This document shows, one piece after another, positions 18,705 to 27,792 of a DNA stretch of 64,000 bases; position 1 is the first letter of the stretch, and each line of letters opens with the position of its first letter. The notes below the pieces were generated by a model. It searched no databases, was not told where the DNA came from, and was given only the letters and a program-made list of their open reading frames with translations. Source of the stretch: Coriobacteriaceae bacterium (GTDB taxonomy: Bacteria > Actinomycetota > Coriobacteriia > Coriobacteriales > Coriobacteriaceae); the NCBI GenBank assembly GCA_025993015.1, contig DAJPFV010000001.1, positions 2,294,001 to 2,358,000 on the forward strand, read 5' to 3'. A program made the translations under genes and the position numbers.

Positions 18705-19920
18705 GGGTATCGACCTCCTTCGCCGAGCCTCGGCCATCCGCGCCCGCCATAGCGCCGCTGCAAGAAGCGCCGCCCCGTTCGTCGGGTTCGCCTTCGCCCG
18801 ATGCGCCTTCCGCCCGAAGCGCGCGGCTGAACGCCATCGCAAGCCGGGCATTCTCCTTGTGCGTGCGCACGGCGACGCGGCACCAGAAACGGGACAGTAT
18901 CGAAAACGAGTCGCACGTGCGGACCAAAAGCCCCTGTTTATACAGGCGCTCGGGGATGTCTTTCGCCGGCGTGCGGACTAAAAGGAAGTTCGCATCCGAC
19001 GGCACGACGGAAAGCCCGAGCGAGGAGAGCTCGTGGGAAAGCCACGCTCGCTCGCCCGCCAATACATCGCGCGTGCGCGAGACGTATTCGACGTCTTCCA
19101 GGGCGGCGATGCCCGCGGCCTCGGCGACCGAGGAGACGGGCCACGCCTGCCCCGCCCGACGAATCCCCTCGATGAGTTGGGCGTTTCCGCTGATCAGATA
19201 CCCCAACCGCAACCCTGCCATTCCGTAGAGCTTGGTGAACGCGGAGAGCACGGCCACATGGTGCGAACACGCGGCGCGTGCGGCCACGCTCCTTTCGCGG
19301 GCGTCGGGCGCAAATCCGAGGAAGCACTCGTCCACGACGAGCAGCGCGCCCACCTGCTCGCAGCGGCAAGCCGCGGCATCGATCACGCGGGGGTCGACGA
19401 GGCGCCCCGTCGGGTTGTTCGGATTGCAGAGGTACGCCACGTCTCCCGGCCCCTCGATCGCGCGGGCGAAGGAGGCGGGCACGTCGAAGTCATCCGCCTC
19501 GGAGAGCGGGAACTCCTGCACGCATGCACCGTAGTACGATGCCGCCTCCGCATATTCAGAGAACGTCGGCGCGCACACGACGATGCGTTTCGGGCGCACC
19601 GCCGCGGCGAGCCGCCAGATGATGTCAGACGCGCCCGCGCCGCAGACGATAGTATCTTCGGGAATGCCCTGGGCGCGCCCTAGGGCGCGAACGAGTGCGA
19701 GGCTTTCCCTATCGGGGTAGGCGTCGATTCGAGAAAGCGCCTTGCAAGCTGCGGCGACGGCGCGCGGCGAGGGGCCTGCCGGATTCACGTTCACCGAGAA
19801 GTCAATGAGGTCGGAGGCGCCCCCCTCGCAAGCGATGCCGAGCGATTGCGAGCTGCCCCCATGCGTACGGGCGCGCAGGATTCCCCCGGCAGCCTGGGGC
19901 GCGGCGTGGTCTTCCCTCAT
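18697..19920 (-). CDS. cobD: Threonine-phosphate decarboxylase (PLP-dependent, CobD/CobC type)
   Basis: 407 aa. Makes (R)-1-amino-2-propanol phosphate, the linker between corrin ring and nucleotide loop. Class I aminotransferase fold with NPNNPTG at 166-172, VVDECFLGF near 195, and the PLP lysine Lys230 in LSAFTKLYGMAGLRLGY. About 40 C-terminal residues are Gly/Ala/Glu-rich and not part of the fold. ATG 19920 overlaps the cbiB stop by four bases. No separate L-threonine kinase (PduX) gene is in the window. Confidence 0.92.
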   Translation of the reverse strand: MREDHAAPQAAGGILRARTHGGSSQSLGIACEGGASDLIDFSVNVNPAGPSPRAVAAACKALSRIDAYPDRESLALVRALGRAQGIPEDTIVCGAGASDIIWRLAAAVRPKRIVVCAPTFSEYAEAASYYGACVQEFPLSEADDFDVPASFARAIEGPGDVAYLCNPNNPTGRLVDPRVIDAAACRCEQVGALLVVDECFLGFAPDARERSVAARAACSHHVAVLSAFTKLYGMAGLRLGYLISGNAQLIEGIRRAGQAWPVSSVAEAAGIAALEDVEYVSRTRDVLAGERAWLSHELSSLGLSVVPSDANFLLVRTPAKDIPERLYKQGLLVRTCDSFSILSRFWCRVAVRTHKENARLAMAFSRALRAEGASGEGEPDERGGASCSGAMAGADGRGSAKEVDTRG

Positions 19921-20891
19921 GCCATCGCCCCCACGGCGAGCACGACCGCCGCGCGCGCGGCGCCGAAGACGACGAGCGCGCATACGGACGCGGCGAGCAT
20001 GAGCCTTGTCGCCCGTGCGATGTCGCCCCACTCGATTTCGCGGGACGCGTCGCCTATCGTCGGTTTCTCAACGAGCTTGCCGAAATACACCGCGGGTCCC
20101 GCCAGGCGCAGCCCGAGCGCGCCCGCGCACGCTGACTCGGTCTGCGCCGAGTTGGGGCTCGCATGGCGACGCCTGTCGCGGCGCCAGATGCGCGCCGCCC
20201 CGCGCGCGTCGAGCCCGACGATCGGGCACACGGCGATCATGAGCAGGGCCGATAAGCGCGAGGGAATCCAGTTCACCGCATCGTCGAGGCGCGCCGAGGC
20301 GCAGCCGAAGTCGATGTAGCGCTCATTTTTGTAGCCCACCATGCTGTCGAGCGTGTTCACCGCCTTGTACGCCATGCCCAAGGGCGCACCCCCGATCATA
20401 AGGTAGAAAAGCGGCGCGATGACGCCGTCGCTCGCGTTCTCCGCCACCGTTTCCACGGCGGCGCGCGCAACGCCCTGCTCGTCGAGAACAGACGTGTCGC
20501 GTCCCACGATGAGCCCGACGGCTTCGCGAGCCGCGACAAGGCCGCCCTTCGAGAACGCGCGGGCCACGGCCAGGCTCTGGCGGCGAAGCTCGCATGCCGC
20601 GAGAATCTGATAGCTTGCCCATGCCTCGGCCACGAAGCGCAAGCCGGAGTGAACCATGCCGCAAAGATGCAGGATTCCCAAGGTCAAAAGCCCACACGCA
20701 AGCGGAAGCGCCACGGCGAGCACAAGCCCTGCGGCGCGCGTGCCCGCGGACGTTTGCGGGAATGCGCCCCGCAGGCGGCCTTCGGCCCACGTGATCGCGC
20801 GCCCCATGGCGACGACGGGATGGGGAAGCCAGCGCGGGTCGCCGAAGGCAAGGTCGGCCGCTAACCCGGCGGCGACGGCAAGAATCGTCAT
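19917..20891 (-). CDS. cbiB: Adenosylcobinamide-phosphate synthase, membrane protein
   Basis: 324 aa. Joins adenosylcobyric acid to aminopropanol phosphate. The N-terminus AAGLAADLAFGDPRWLPHPVVAMGR and the later NASDGVIAPLFYLMIGGAPLGMAYKAVNTLDSM region (which begins near residue 165) are the family signatures. Several hydrophobic helices place it in the membrane with CobS. Start ATG 20891 shares one base with the stop of the upstream fusion gene (TGATG). The longer frame to 21095 is not supported. Confidence 0.94.
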   Translation of the reverse strand: MTILAVAAGLAADLAFGDPRWLPHPVVAMGRAITWAEGRLRGAFPQTSAGTRAAGLVLAVALPLACGLLTLGILHLCGMVHSGLRFVAEAWASYQILAACELRRQSLAVARAFSKGGLVAAREAVGLIVGRDTSVLDEQGVARAAVETVAENASDGVIAPLFYLMIGGAPLGMAYKAVNTLDSMVGYKNERYIDFGCASARLDDAVNWIPSRLSALLMIAVCPIVGLDARGAARIWRRDRRRHASPNSAQTESACAGALGLRLAGPAVYFGKLVEKPTIGDASREIEWGDIARATRLMLAASVCALVVFGAARAAVVLAVGAMA

Positions 20892-21892
20892 CACCGGGCA
20901 TCGCCCCCCGAAGCGGGCCGAACGTCGCGAAGGCAGCGCCCATCCCAGGTGGCGGCCCATGCACCACCCGGCTCGGTATGCACGTCGAAGTATCCCATTT
21001 TCGGGACAGCTAGCTCGGAGAGCAGCGCTTTCACGGTACCCGCGTGAACGACGAAGACGGCGCGCCCACTCCCCTGGGCGCGCTCCGATTCGCACGCCTC
21101 CCGAAACGCCGCGACGACGCGGCGGGTGAAATCGCTCTTGCCCTCGCCATGCGGGCAGCGCGTCTCACACCAGGAGTCTACCCAGGCGCGGTAACGCGCA
21201 TCCTCTTTAAGTTCGGCGGCGCTTCGCCCCTCGAAGTCGCCGAAATCTATCTCGCGCAGACCGGGGCACGCCATCAGCTCCGCGTTCGGGAAGAGAATGC
21301 GTGCCGTCTGGTCGGAGCGGGCCATGCCGCTCGTGATAACACGGAACACGTCACGATCGCACGCGAGGTCGCGCAAAGCGCGCTCGCCCGCGCTCGACAG
21401 GGGCTCGTCGGTGCCCGCCCCGCTGTAGCGATGGTCTTCCGTGCCCGCCGTGGCACCATGGCGCACGAAGATGACTTCCAAAGGCGCGCCCGCGCCCAGC
21501 GTCCCTCGAGGCGCATCGGCAAGGTTTCCTTTGATGACCTGGGGAATCCCGCACGTCATGCGCACGACGACGTCGGCGCGCGCAGCGAGCGCGCATCCCA
21601 GGCGCCCCGCGCGCTCGCGCCATTGGGCGTCTTCCGCACGCATAGGGACGACCCCCGAGCCGACCAAGGTCAGAATCACTGCGTCGAAGCCAATCAGCCG
21701 CTCGAGCGCCCGGTCAGCGTCGAGCGTGCGTACGAGTTCCTCAGCACGGTACGCGACACGGCCGGCAAAAACCGCGGGCACGACGCCCTCCGCAAGCTGC
21801 GCCGCGTCGACGAAATCGTCCGCCGCGAACCCGAGCTTTTCGCGCACGAAGGTCCTCTTCCCCGAATGCGCGCCACCTACCACGAGCATCAT
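20891..21892 (-). CDS. cobC: Fusion of a shortened CobU-like nucleotide-binding domain and a histidine phosphatase (alpha-ribazole phosphatase-like)
   Basis: 333 aa from the first of two ATGs (21892, 21889). Residues 1-122 resemble CobU: P-loop GGAHSGKRT (6-14) and the closing motif CGIPQVIKG (114-122), which parallels CGIPVWMKG of the neighbouring full CobU. The stretch between is much shorter than in CobU and lacks the RHR nucleotide-binding segment. Residues 138-333 are a phosphoglycerate-mutase-type phosphatase with RHG at 144-146 and the second histidine in VVHAGTVKALL. The phosphatase half would dephosphorylate alpha-ribazole phosphate or the final cobalamin phosphate; the front half's role is unclear. 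Four-base overlap with cobS. Confidence 0.82.
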   Translation of the reverse strand: MMLVVGGAHSGKRTFVREKLGFAADDFVDAAQLAEGVVPAVFAGRVAYRAEELVRTLDADRALERLIGFDAVILTLVGSGVVPMRAEDAQWRERAGRLGCALAARADVVVRMTCGIPQVIKGNLADAPRGTLGAGAPLEVIFVRHGATAGTEDHRYSGAGTDEPLSSAGERALRDLACDRDVFRVITSGMARSDQTARILFPNAELMACPGLREIDFGDFEGRSAAELKEDARYRAWVDSWCETRCPHGEGKSDFTRRVVAAFREACESERAQGSGRAVFVVHAGTVKALLSELAVPKMGYFDVHTEPGGAWAATWDGRCLRDVRPASGGDAR

Positions 21893-22656
21893 AGGAGCAT
21901 GCCCCCCGCCACCAGCATGGCAAGCATCGCGAGCTCGGCCCATTGCAGAAACCATCCGGCCAAATCCCCCGTCACCCCGCCGAAGCGGGACAGGGCAACA
22001 TGGCGATACCACGCGAGCGCCAAAAGCCCCGCCACCGCCATAAGGGCGCCGACGGCCCGAGCGCACGCGACCATCCCTGCAGCCGAAGCCGCAGCGAAAG
22101 CGCAAAGCGGCACGACGATCGCCGCGCGCTTCTTCGAAGGCGAGAGTCCCGCGGCCATGCCGTCCGCCCGCGCGGCAGGCCAGCATTCTACGGCGAGCCC
22201 CGAAAGCGCGCGGGAGAACACGAGCGAGCACAGAAGCGCGAGGAACGCCCCCGCCGTAAGCGGCAGCGCGGTGAACAGGGAAAACTGCAGAATAAGGTAC
22301 ACGACAACACCGATGACCCCGAAGGCGCCCGCCCGCGGGTCGTGCATGATCTCGAGCTTTCGCTCGCGCGGGGCCCAACTTGCAAGCGCATCGGAGGTGT
22401 CGCAGAGCCCGTCTAGGTGGATGCCACCCGTCACCGCCACAGGCAGCGCCACGAGCACGGCCGCGACGATGGTCGCGGGCACGACAAGCAGGTTAGCCAC
22501 GTACCCCCACGCCGTCATGAGGAAACCTTCCGCAAGGCCCACCAGGGGAAACGCGGCAAGCGCATGGGTTGACCCGAAATCGGTCCAGGCCGATTTCGGG
22601 ACGGGGATGCGCGAGAACGTTCCGAACGCCGCGCCGATTGCCTCTGCTATCTTCAC
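21889..22656 (-). CDS. cobS: Adenosylcobinamide-GDP ribazoletransferase (cobalamin synthase)
   Basis: 255 aa from GTG 22656 (overlaps the cobU stop, GTGA; GAAGGA upstream). A polytopic membrane enzyme that joins AdoCbi-GDP and alpha-ribazole. Conserved acidic motifs GGIHLDGLCDTSDAL and MHDPRAGAFG are intact, followed by hydrophobic helices to the C-terminus. It acts together with CbiB at the membrane. Its stop overlaps the start of the CobU-like/phosphatase fusion, consistent with successive steps of nucleotide-loop assembly. Confidence 0.94.
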   Translation of the reverse strand: MKIAEAIGAAFGTFSRIPVPKSAWTDFGSTHALAAFPLVGLAEGFLMTAWGYVANLLVVPATIVAAVLVALPVAVTGGIHLDGLCDTSDALASWAPRERKLEIMHDPRAGAFGVIGVVVYLILQFSLFTALPLTAGAFLALLCSLVFSRALSGLAVECWPAARADGMAAGLSPSKKRAAIVVPLCAFAAASAAGMVACARAVGALMAVAGLLALAWYRHVALSRFGGVTGDLAGWFLQWAELAMLAMLVAGGMLL

Positions 22657-23201
22657 CTTGTAGGTCCTTCGCCTTTCATCCACACGGGAATCCCGCATAC
22701 CACTTCGACTGCGCGGTCGGCCATCGCCGTCACGCCCTCGTTCACGCGCGCGAGCGCGCGCCTCCACGCCTCGGTCCCCTCATCGTAGCGCATCCCATCG
22801 GCGAACACGTCGACGGTGACCACCACCGTATGCACAGCGGCCTGAGCGAGCCGTTCGATGCCTCCGAGCACCTCGCGCGCCGCAGCGTCGGGGTCACGTG
22901 GGGGCAAGCCGCCTTCCGGGAAGAGCTCGTTCGCAACCAGGTTGCCCACGTCCTCCAAAAGAAGCGTGCAGCCGCGCGGAAGCCCGGGCACTGCGGCGCC
23001 CACGTCACGCGTGCGCTCGAGGGTGGAAAACCCCTTGCCCTCGCGCAGCGCCCGATGGCGCGCGATGCGGCGGGCGCCCTCTTCCCCGAAGGGCTCCATC
23101 GTTGCCAGGTACACGCGGGGCCCGTCGTGCCCGAGGCACAGGGACTCGGCGTAGGCGCTCTTGCCGCTCGCGGCGGCGCCGATAACGAGCGTCACCGTCA
23201 T
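22653..23201 (-). CDS. cobU: Adenosylcobinamide kinase / adenosylcobinamide-phosphate guanylyltransferase
   Basis: 182 aa, full family length. Phosphorylates adenosylcobinamide and then transfers GMP. P-loop GAAASGKS at residues 8-15, LATMEPFGEE, the nucleotide-accepting histidine region RIARHRALRE, and CGIPVWMKG at the C-terminus are all present. This is the intact CobU; the shortened CobU-like domain two genes downstream is additional. It overlaps cobT and cobS by four bases each. Confidence 0.94.
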   Translation of the reverse strand: MTVTLVIGAAASGKSAYAESLCLGHDGPRVYLATMEPFGEEGARRIARHRALREGKGFSTLERTRDVGAAVPGLPRGCTLLLEDVGNLVANELFPEGGLPPRDPDAAAREVLGGIERLAQAAVHTVVVTVDVFADGMRYDEGTEAWRRALARVNEGVTAMADRAVEVVCGIPVWMKGEGPTR

Positions 23202-24340
23202 TTCCAGGCCTCGAAATGCTCGTAAGCAGCCATGCCGGTCGCCGTGAACGTCTTCCCATCCCGGTACACGCGCAGCGCCGAATCCAGAAGGGGCAGATAC
23301 GCCATGGCGCCCGCGCCCTCGCCCAAGTGCATGCCTGCGTCGAGGGGTGCCTTTATGCCGAGCTCGCGAAGGAGCTCCTGGCTTGCGGGTTCACTTGATG
23401 CGTGGGTGCCCACGAGGTAGCCCAAGGCGTTGGAGCACAGGCGCGCCGCGCACAGGGCCGCCGTGCAGGATACTACCCCGTCGAGGAGCGCCGGAGCCTT
23501 CGAGGCCGCGGCCCCCAGGTAGAAGCCGCACATCGCCGCGATGTCGAAGCCGCCCACCTTCGAGAGCACGTCGATCGGGTCGGCGGGATCGGGCGAGTTC
23601 GCGTCGATAGCGCGCTCGACCACGTCGCGCTTGCGCGCGAGTGAGGCGTCCGAGAGCCCCGCGCCGCGCCCGACGAGGCTCCGCGCGTCCGCCCGGAGGA
23701 GCACTGCGGCCACCGCCGCCGAGGTGGTCGTGTTGCCGATGCCCATCTCGCCCGCGACGAGAAGGCGCACGTCGGCGCGGGCAAGCCCGCACGCGACGGC
23801 GATTCCGACCTCGATTGCGCGCACGGCCCCATCGCGAGACATAGCGGCGCCGTGCGCGATGTTGTCGCTCCCCCGCCGCACGTTCGCGCGCACCATGCGC
23901 GCGTCTTCTATGCCCCGGGCCATACCCACGTCGACGGGCACGACCTCGGCACCCGCGAACGCCGCCATGCGGCAGGCACTCGTGGCCCCCTCGCACATGT
24001 TGCGCGCGACGGCTCGCGTCACGTCTTGCCCGCTTTGCGACACGCCTTCGGCAACGACCCCGTTGTCGGAGAAGAATACCGCGAGTGCACGGGGAAACTC
24101 GGCCACCTCGGCGCTCCCCTGAGCCGCGGCGATACACGCGACGGCGTCTTCAAAGTCGCCCAATCCCCGCAAGGGATGCGCGATGGAGTCCCACTCGGCG
24201 TACGCGGCGGCGCGGGCGCACTCGTCTGCGGGCGCGATCCGGGAGAGCGCGGCTTCGAGCACGGCGCCCGGCGCCGACGAGAACGCGCGCTCGACTTCCT
24301 CGCGGATGCAGGCCAACGCGGTTTCGGTTGCTTCAGCCAT
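23198..24340 (-). CDS. cobT: Nicotinate-nucleotide-dimethylbenzimidazole phosphoribosyltransferase
   Basis: 380 aa. Activates the lower-ligand base to alpha-ribazole phosphate. GEMGIGNTTTSAA and the catalytic glutamate (about Glu341) in LGEGAGAMAYLPLLD are present, with DGVVSCTAAL-type conserved stretches between. GAGGAG precedes ATG 24340, which lies eight bases inside cbiA. No bluB or bza gene for making dimethylbenzimidazole is in the window, so the base is probably imported or another benzimidazole or adenine is used. Confidence 0.94.
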   Translation of the reverse strand: MAEATETALACIREEVERAFSSAPGAVLEAALSRIAPADECARAAAYAEWDSIAHPLRGLGDFEDAVACIAAAQGSAEVAEFPRALAVFFSDNGVVAEGVSQSGQDVTRAVARNMCEGATSACRMAAFAGAEVVPVDVGMARGIEDARMVRANVRRGSDNIAHGAAMSRDGAVRAIEVGIAVACGLARADVRLLVAGEMGIGNTTTSAAVAAVLLRADARSLVGRGAGLSDASLARKRDVVERAIDANSPDPADPIDVLSKVGGFDIAAMCGFYLGAAASKAPALLDGVVSCTAALCAARLCSNALGYLVGTHASSEPASQELLRELGIKAPLDAGMHLGEGAGAMAYLPLLDSALRVYRDGKTFTATGMAAYEHFEAWK

Positions 24341-25715
24341 GCCGTCTCCTCTCTGCGAACGACGCTGCGGCAGACGCGAACGTGCGCGCAACGTCGGGGT
24401 TCGCAGGATAGTACACATGCGGGAAGCCCGCAACCAGGGACGGGGTGGTCGTCATGCACGGCCAGCCCTTGTCGCGCCGGGGCTTCTGCGCCCAGAAGTC
24501 GCCGCCCGGGCAGGTGGACTGCCAGTAGTGGAACTCGTGCGCGCGGATGCGTGTGCCGCGCGGCCCGTAGAGCCCGTCGCGTTGGGAAGTGAGCTCCACG
24601 TACCCGAAATGGGACAGCCTTCCCCCGTTCTCGCTTGCGCCTTCAAGGGCGCCCGCAACAGGCCAGCGCCGCCCCTCGCTATCGGCGATTTCACGCTGCA
24701 GGTACAGAAACCCACCGCATTCGGCGACCGTCGGCATGCCGGATTCCACCGCGCGCCGCACCGCCTCGCGCATAGGCGCGTTCTCGGAGAGCTGCCGCGC
24801 ATGGAGCTCCGGGTAGCCGCCTCCCAGATAGAGGGCGCTTGTCCCCCGGGGCAACTCACTATCACACAAGGGGCTGAAAAAGGCCAGCTCGCAACCCAGG
24901 TCCTCGAGCGCGCGCAGGTTCTCCTCGTAGTAGAACGAGAACGCCTCGTCACGGGCGACGGCGACGATGGGCCGCGCTCCCGCGATCGGCTCCAACCGGT
25001 AAGGTTCCTCGCGGATATCGGGTGCCGTCGCCGCTGTTTCGAGCAAGCGGTCGACGTCGACGGTCTTTTCCACCAGCTCGGCCATCTTGTCGATGCGCGC
25101 GGAGAGCTGCTCGACCTCGTCGGCGGTCACAAGCCCCAGATGCCGGCTTTCGAGCGAGAACGCCTCGTCGGCGGGGATATTCCCCAAAACCGCGACGCCC
25201 GTGTGCTTCTCGATCGCAGGCGCCGCGTAGGCGCAGGCAGCGGCGCTCGTCTTGTTCAACACGACGCCGCGCACGTTCGCACAAGGCAGGAACTCGGCGA
25301 TGCCGCGGATTACGGCGGCGAGCGATAAAGACGCCCCGCGCCCGTTCACCACTAAAACGACCGGCGTTTCCGTGTCGCGCGCAACCTGGTAGCTGCTCGC
25401 GTCGGCCACGCCGGGCGCCATGCCGTCGTAGAAGCCCATGACCCCCTCGAGCACCGCGACATCCGCACTCGCGGCGCCGCGTGCGAGCAGGGCGCGCAGC
25501 GTCGGGGCGTCGGTGAAGAAGCCGTCTAAGTTGCCCGAGCGCGCACCCACGACGCGACGATGAAAGAGCGGGTCAATGTAGTCGGGGCCGCATTTGAAGG
25601 CCGCGCATGCAAGGCCGCGGCGTGCGAGCGCGCGCAGGAGCGCGCACGTAACGACCGTCTTGCCGCTCCCGCTCGAGGGCGCAGCGACCATGAAGCGCGG
25701 GATGGTCGTGCTCAC
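24333..25715 (-). CDS. cbiA: Cobyrinic acid a,c-diamide synthase
   Basis: 460 aa from GTG 25715 (overlaps the cbiET stop). ATP- and glutamine-dependent amidation of the a and c side chains. N-terminal P-loop APSSGSGKT (residues 11-19), FKCGPDYIDPLFH near 40-52, VMGFYDG near 90, and the triad glutaminase nucleophile in TVAECGGFLYL. In an anaerobic cluster (cbiK, cbiD, cbiG) it is expected to work after cobalt insertion. Overlaps cobT by eight bases. Confidence 0.94.
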   Translation of the reverse strand: MSTTIPRFMVAAPSSGSGKTVVTCALLRALARRGLACAAFKCGPDYIDPLFHRRVVGARSGNLDGFFTDAPTLRALLARGAASADVAVLEGVMGFYDGMAPGVADASSYQVARDTETPVVLVVNGRGASLSLAAVIRGIAEFLPCANVRGVVLNKTSAAACAYAAPAIEKHTGVAVLGNIPADEAFSLESRHLGLVTADEVEQLSARIDKMAELVEKTVDVDRLLETAATAPDIREEPYRLEPIAGARPIVAVARDEAFSFYYEENLRALEDLGCELAFFSPLCDSELPRGTSALYLGGGYPELHARQLSENAPMREAVRRAVESGMPTVAECGGFLYLQREIADSEGRRWPVAGALEGASENGGRLSHFGYVELTSQRDGLYGPRGTRIRAHEFHYWQSTCPGGDFWAQKPRRDKGWPCMTTTPSLVAGFPHVYYPANPDVARTFASAAASFAERRRHG

Positions 25716-27061
25716 CGGGCGCCGCCTTCCCCACCTGCACCACGCGCGCTGACGAGGAACACGGGGTTTTGCGCCTTCATAAGATGGTGCGAGCCTACAG
25801 CCTCGGCGCGGGCGGCCGACACCTGGCACGCCTCGAACCCCTTAAAGCGCGAACCCGAGAGGAGCGCGCACGCCTCGGTGAGCGTCTCAACGGTGACGCA
25901 TGGCACACACAGGCGAACCTGCGAGTTTTTCTCGAGCGCCGCCTCCACGATGGAGGGAAGCTCACCCGCGCTCCCGCCGACGAACACGGCGTCGGGGACG
26001 GGCAGTTTCGCGAGCGCTTCGGGGGCGACACCGGGGACCGCATGCACGTTGCCGCAGCCGAATGCATCCGCGTTCTCTCGGATGAGCCGCACGCCGGCCG
26101 CGTTGCGCTCGACCGCCCATACCGACCCCACTCGCGCGACGAGCGCCGCCTCGATCGACACGCTCCCCGTGCCGGCGCCGACGTCCCACACGGTGTCGGT
26201 CGCGGTAAGGCGCAGCTTCGCGAGCGCGACGGCGCGCACCTCCTGCTTGGTCATGGGAACGTCGCCGCGGATGAAGAGCTCGTCGGGAATGCCCGAGGAA
26301 GCGTACGGCCAGCGGGAGCTCGCGGCGCGGGATGCGCCCGCAGAGTCCGCCGCGGAAGAAGCCGCCGTGGGCGCAGACGCACCGGCAGGCGCCTCAGAGG
26401 CTACGCTAGAGCCCGCGGGCGAGCCGGCGCCGCCTGCGAACTCGATAAGCATCACGTTCAAGTCGTCGAACGTCTGACCTGCAATTTCACTTGCGGTCGC
26501 GCAGGTGATGCGCTCCTCGGGGTACGACAGGCGCTCGGCCACCGTCACGCGCGCGTCCCCGAAGCCCGCATGCACAAGCTCACCCGAAAGCCGCGAGGGG
26601 TCTTCCCCGCCCGACGTGACGAGGAAGAGTTCACCTGCGCGCTCGGCCTCGGCCACGATGTCGCACGCCACGCCGTGAGCGCTCGCGAAGCGCCAATCCT
26701 GCCATGGACGCGCGAGGCGCGCGGCGAGATACGACGCTGAGCTTATGCCGGGAATGACGCGCACGTCCACCTGCGCGTCGCCGGAGAGCGCCTCCACCAG
26801 GCGGCGCGCGCCACTGAACAGCCCCACATCGCCCGTCATCACGACCACGGCGCGCTGCCACGACGCCGCATCGGTGAGCGCGGCGACGATGTCCGCCGTC
26901 TTCACGAGCTCGCATCTCACCACGTCGGGCGGCACGTCGATGCCGGCAAGCGCGCGATGAGCGCCGATGACCACATCGGCGATGTCGATCGCGTCGAGCG
27001 CCGCGCGCGAGAGCAAGTCGGGGTTTCCGGGCCCCGCCCCGATTATCGTTACCTTTCGCAT
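25712..27061 (-). CDS. cbiET: Cobalt-precorrin-7 C5/C15-methyltransferase and decarboxylase (CbiE-CbiT fusion)
   Basis: 449 aa. The CbiE half (about 1-205) opens with the SAM-binding VTIIGAGPGNPDLLS and contains VIPGISSASYLAARL. An Ala/Ser/Gly-rich low-complexity linker of about 40 residues (about 207-247) follows. The CbiT half begins near GIPDELFIRGDVPMTKQEVRA with the methyltransferase loop WDVGAGTGSVSIEAA. The two activities methylate C5 and C15 and remove the C12 acetate carboxyl. GGAGA precedes ATG 27061, which lies 13 bases inside cbiH. Confidence 0.95.
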   Translation of the reverse strand: MRKVTIIGAGPGNPDLLSRAALDAIDIADVVIGAHRALAGIDVPPDVVRCELVKTADIVAALTDAASWQRAVVVMTGDVGLFSGARRLVEALSGDAQVDVRVIPGISSASYLAARLARPWQDWRFASAHGVACDIVAEAERAGELFLVTSGGEDPSRLSGELVHAGFGDARVTVAERLSYPEERITCATASEIAGQTFDDLNVMLIEFAGGAGSPAGSSVASEAPAGASAPTAASSAADSAGASRAASSRWPYASSGIPDELFIRGDVPMTKQEVRAVALAKLRLTATDTVWDVGAGTGSVSIEAALVARVGSVWAVERNAAGVRLIRENADAFGCGNVHAVPGVAPEALAKLPVPDAVFVGGSAGELPSIVEAALEKNSQVRLCVPCVTVETLTEACALLSGSRFKGFEACQVSAARAEAVGSHHLMKAQNPVFLVSARGAGGEGGAR

Positions 27062-27792
27062 GGAATCTCCCGATACCCGCGCGGCGTGACCATACGGCCG
27101 CCTACGCGCTTCGTGTCCGCGTTGCCGACGAACACGGTGGTGAACATGTCGGCGTCGAGCTCCCCCAGCTCGGAGAGCCTGCACATGCCCGACTGCTGCC
27201 CCTCGCGCCCGATGTTGCGTACCCAGCCGCAGAGCGTGTCGGGGGCCTTCCATTCGAGCATAATCTTCGCCGCGCGCGAGAGCCTGTCGGCGCGCTTTCT
27301 GCTGCGCGGGTTGTACAAACAGATGCAGAAGTCGGCGCTCGCCACGGCGGCGAGCCTGCGCTCGATGACCTCCCACGGCGTGAGCAGGTCGGAGAGCGAC
27401 ACGACCGCGAAGTCGTGGGCAAGCGGGGCGCCGAGCACCGCCGACCCGCTCTGAGCCGCGGTGGCCCCGGAGATAACTTCCACGTCTACATCGGGGTAGT
27501 CCTCCGCAAGCTCCAGCACGGGGCTCGCCATGCCGTAAACGCCCGCGTCACCGCTGCACACGAGCGCCACGGCTTCTCCGCTCTGCGCGCGCGAAAGCGC
27601 CAGACGGCACCGTTCGACCTCGTGCATCATCGGCGTCGCGAGATGCGCCGCGTCGGGCACGGCGGCAAGCGCGAGCTCCACGTATTTCGTGTACCCAACA
27701 ACGATGTCGGCCGCCTCGAGCGCGCGCCGAGCCGCAATCGTCATGCCGTCGGGGCCGCCCGGGCCGATCCCCACCACGAAGAGCTTTCCCAT
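27049..27792 (-). CDS. cbiH: Precorrin-3B / cobalt-precorrin-3 C17-methyltransferase
   Basis: 247 aa from ATG 27792; a GTG three bases... upstream at 27795 is also possible but leaves the AAGGAG ribosome-binding site only two bases away, so the ATG is preferred. Ring-contraction methyltransferase using SAM. VVGIGPGGPDGMT (near residue 6), CSGDAGVYGMA and the C-terminal VTPRGY are standard. It lies between cbiG (1-4 base overlap) and cbiET (13-base overlap). Confidence 0.93.
   Translation of the reverse strand: MGKLFVVGIGPGGPDGMTIAARRALEAADIVVGYTKYVELALAAVPDAAHLATPMMHEVERCRLALSRAQSGEAVALVCSGDAGVYGMASPVLELAEDYPDVDVEVISGATAAQSGSAVLGAPLAHDFAVVSLSDLLTPWEVIERRLAAVASADFCICLYNPRSRKRADRLSRAAKIMLEWKAPDTLCGWVRNIGREGQQSGMCRLSELGELDADMFTTVFVGNADTKRVGGRMVTPRGYREIPCER

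Noticed and set aside
22653..23201. The intact CobU as a duplicate of the fusion's front domain formed by misassembly
   Set aside because: The two domains differ in length and sequence throughout and have separate overlapping gene junctions, so they are real paralogues.
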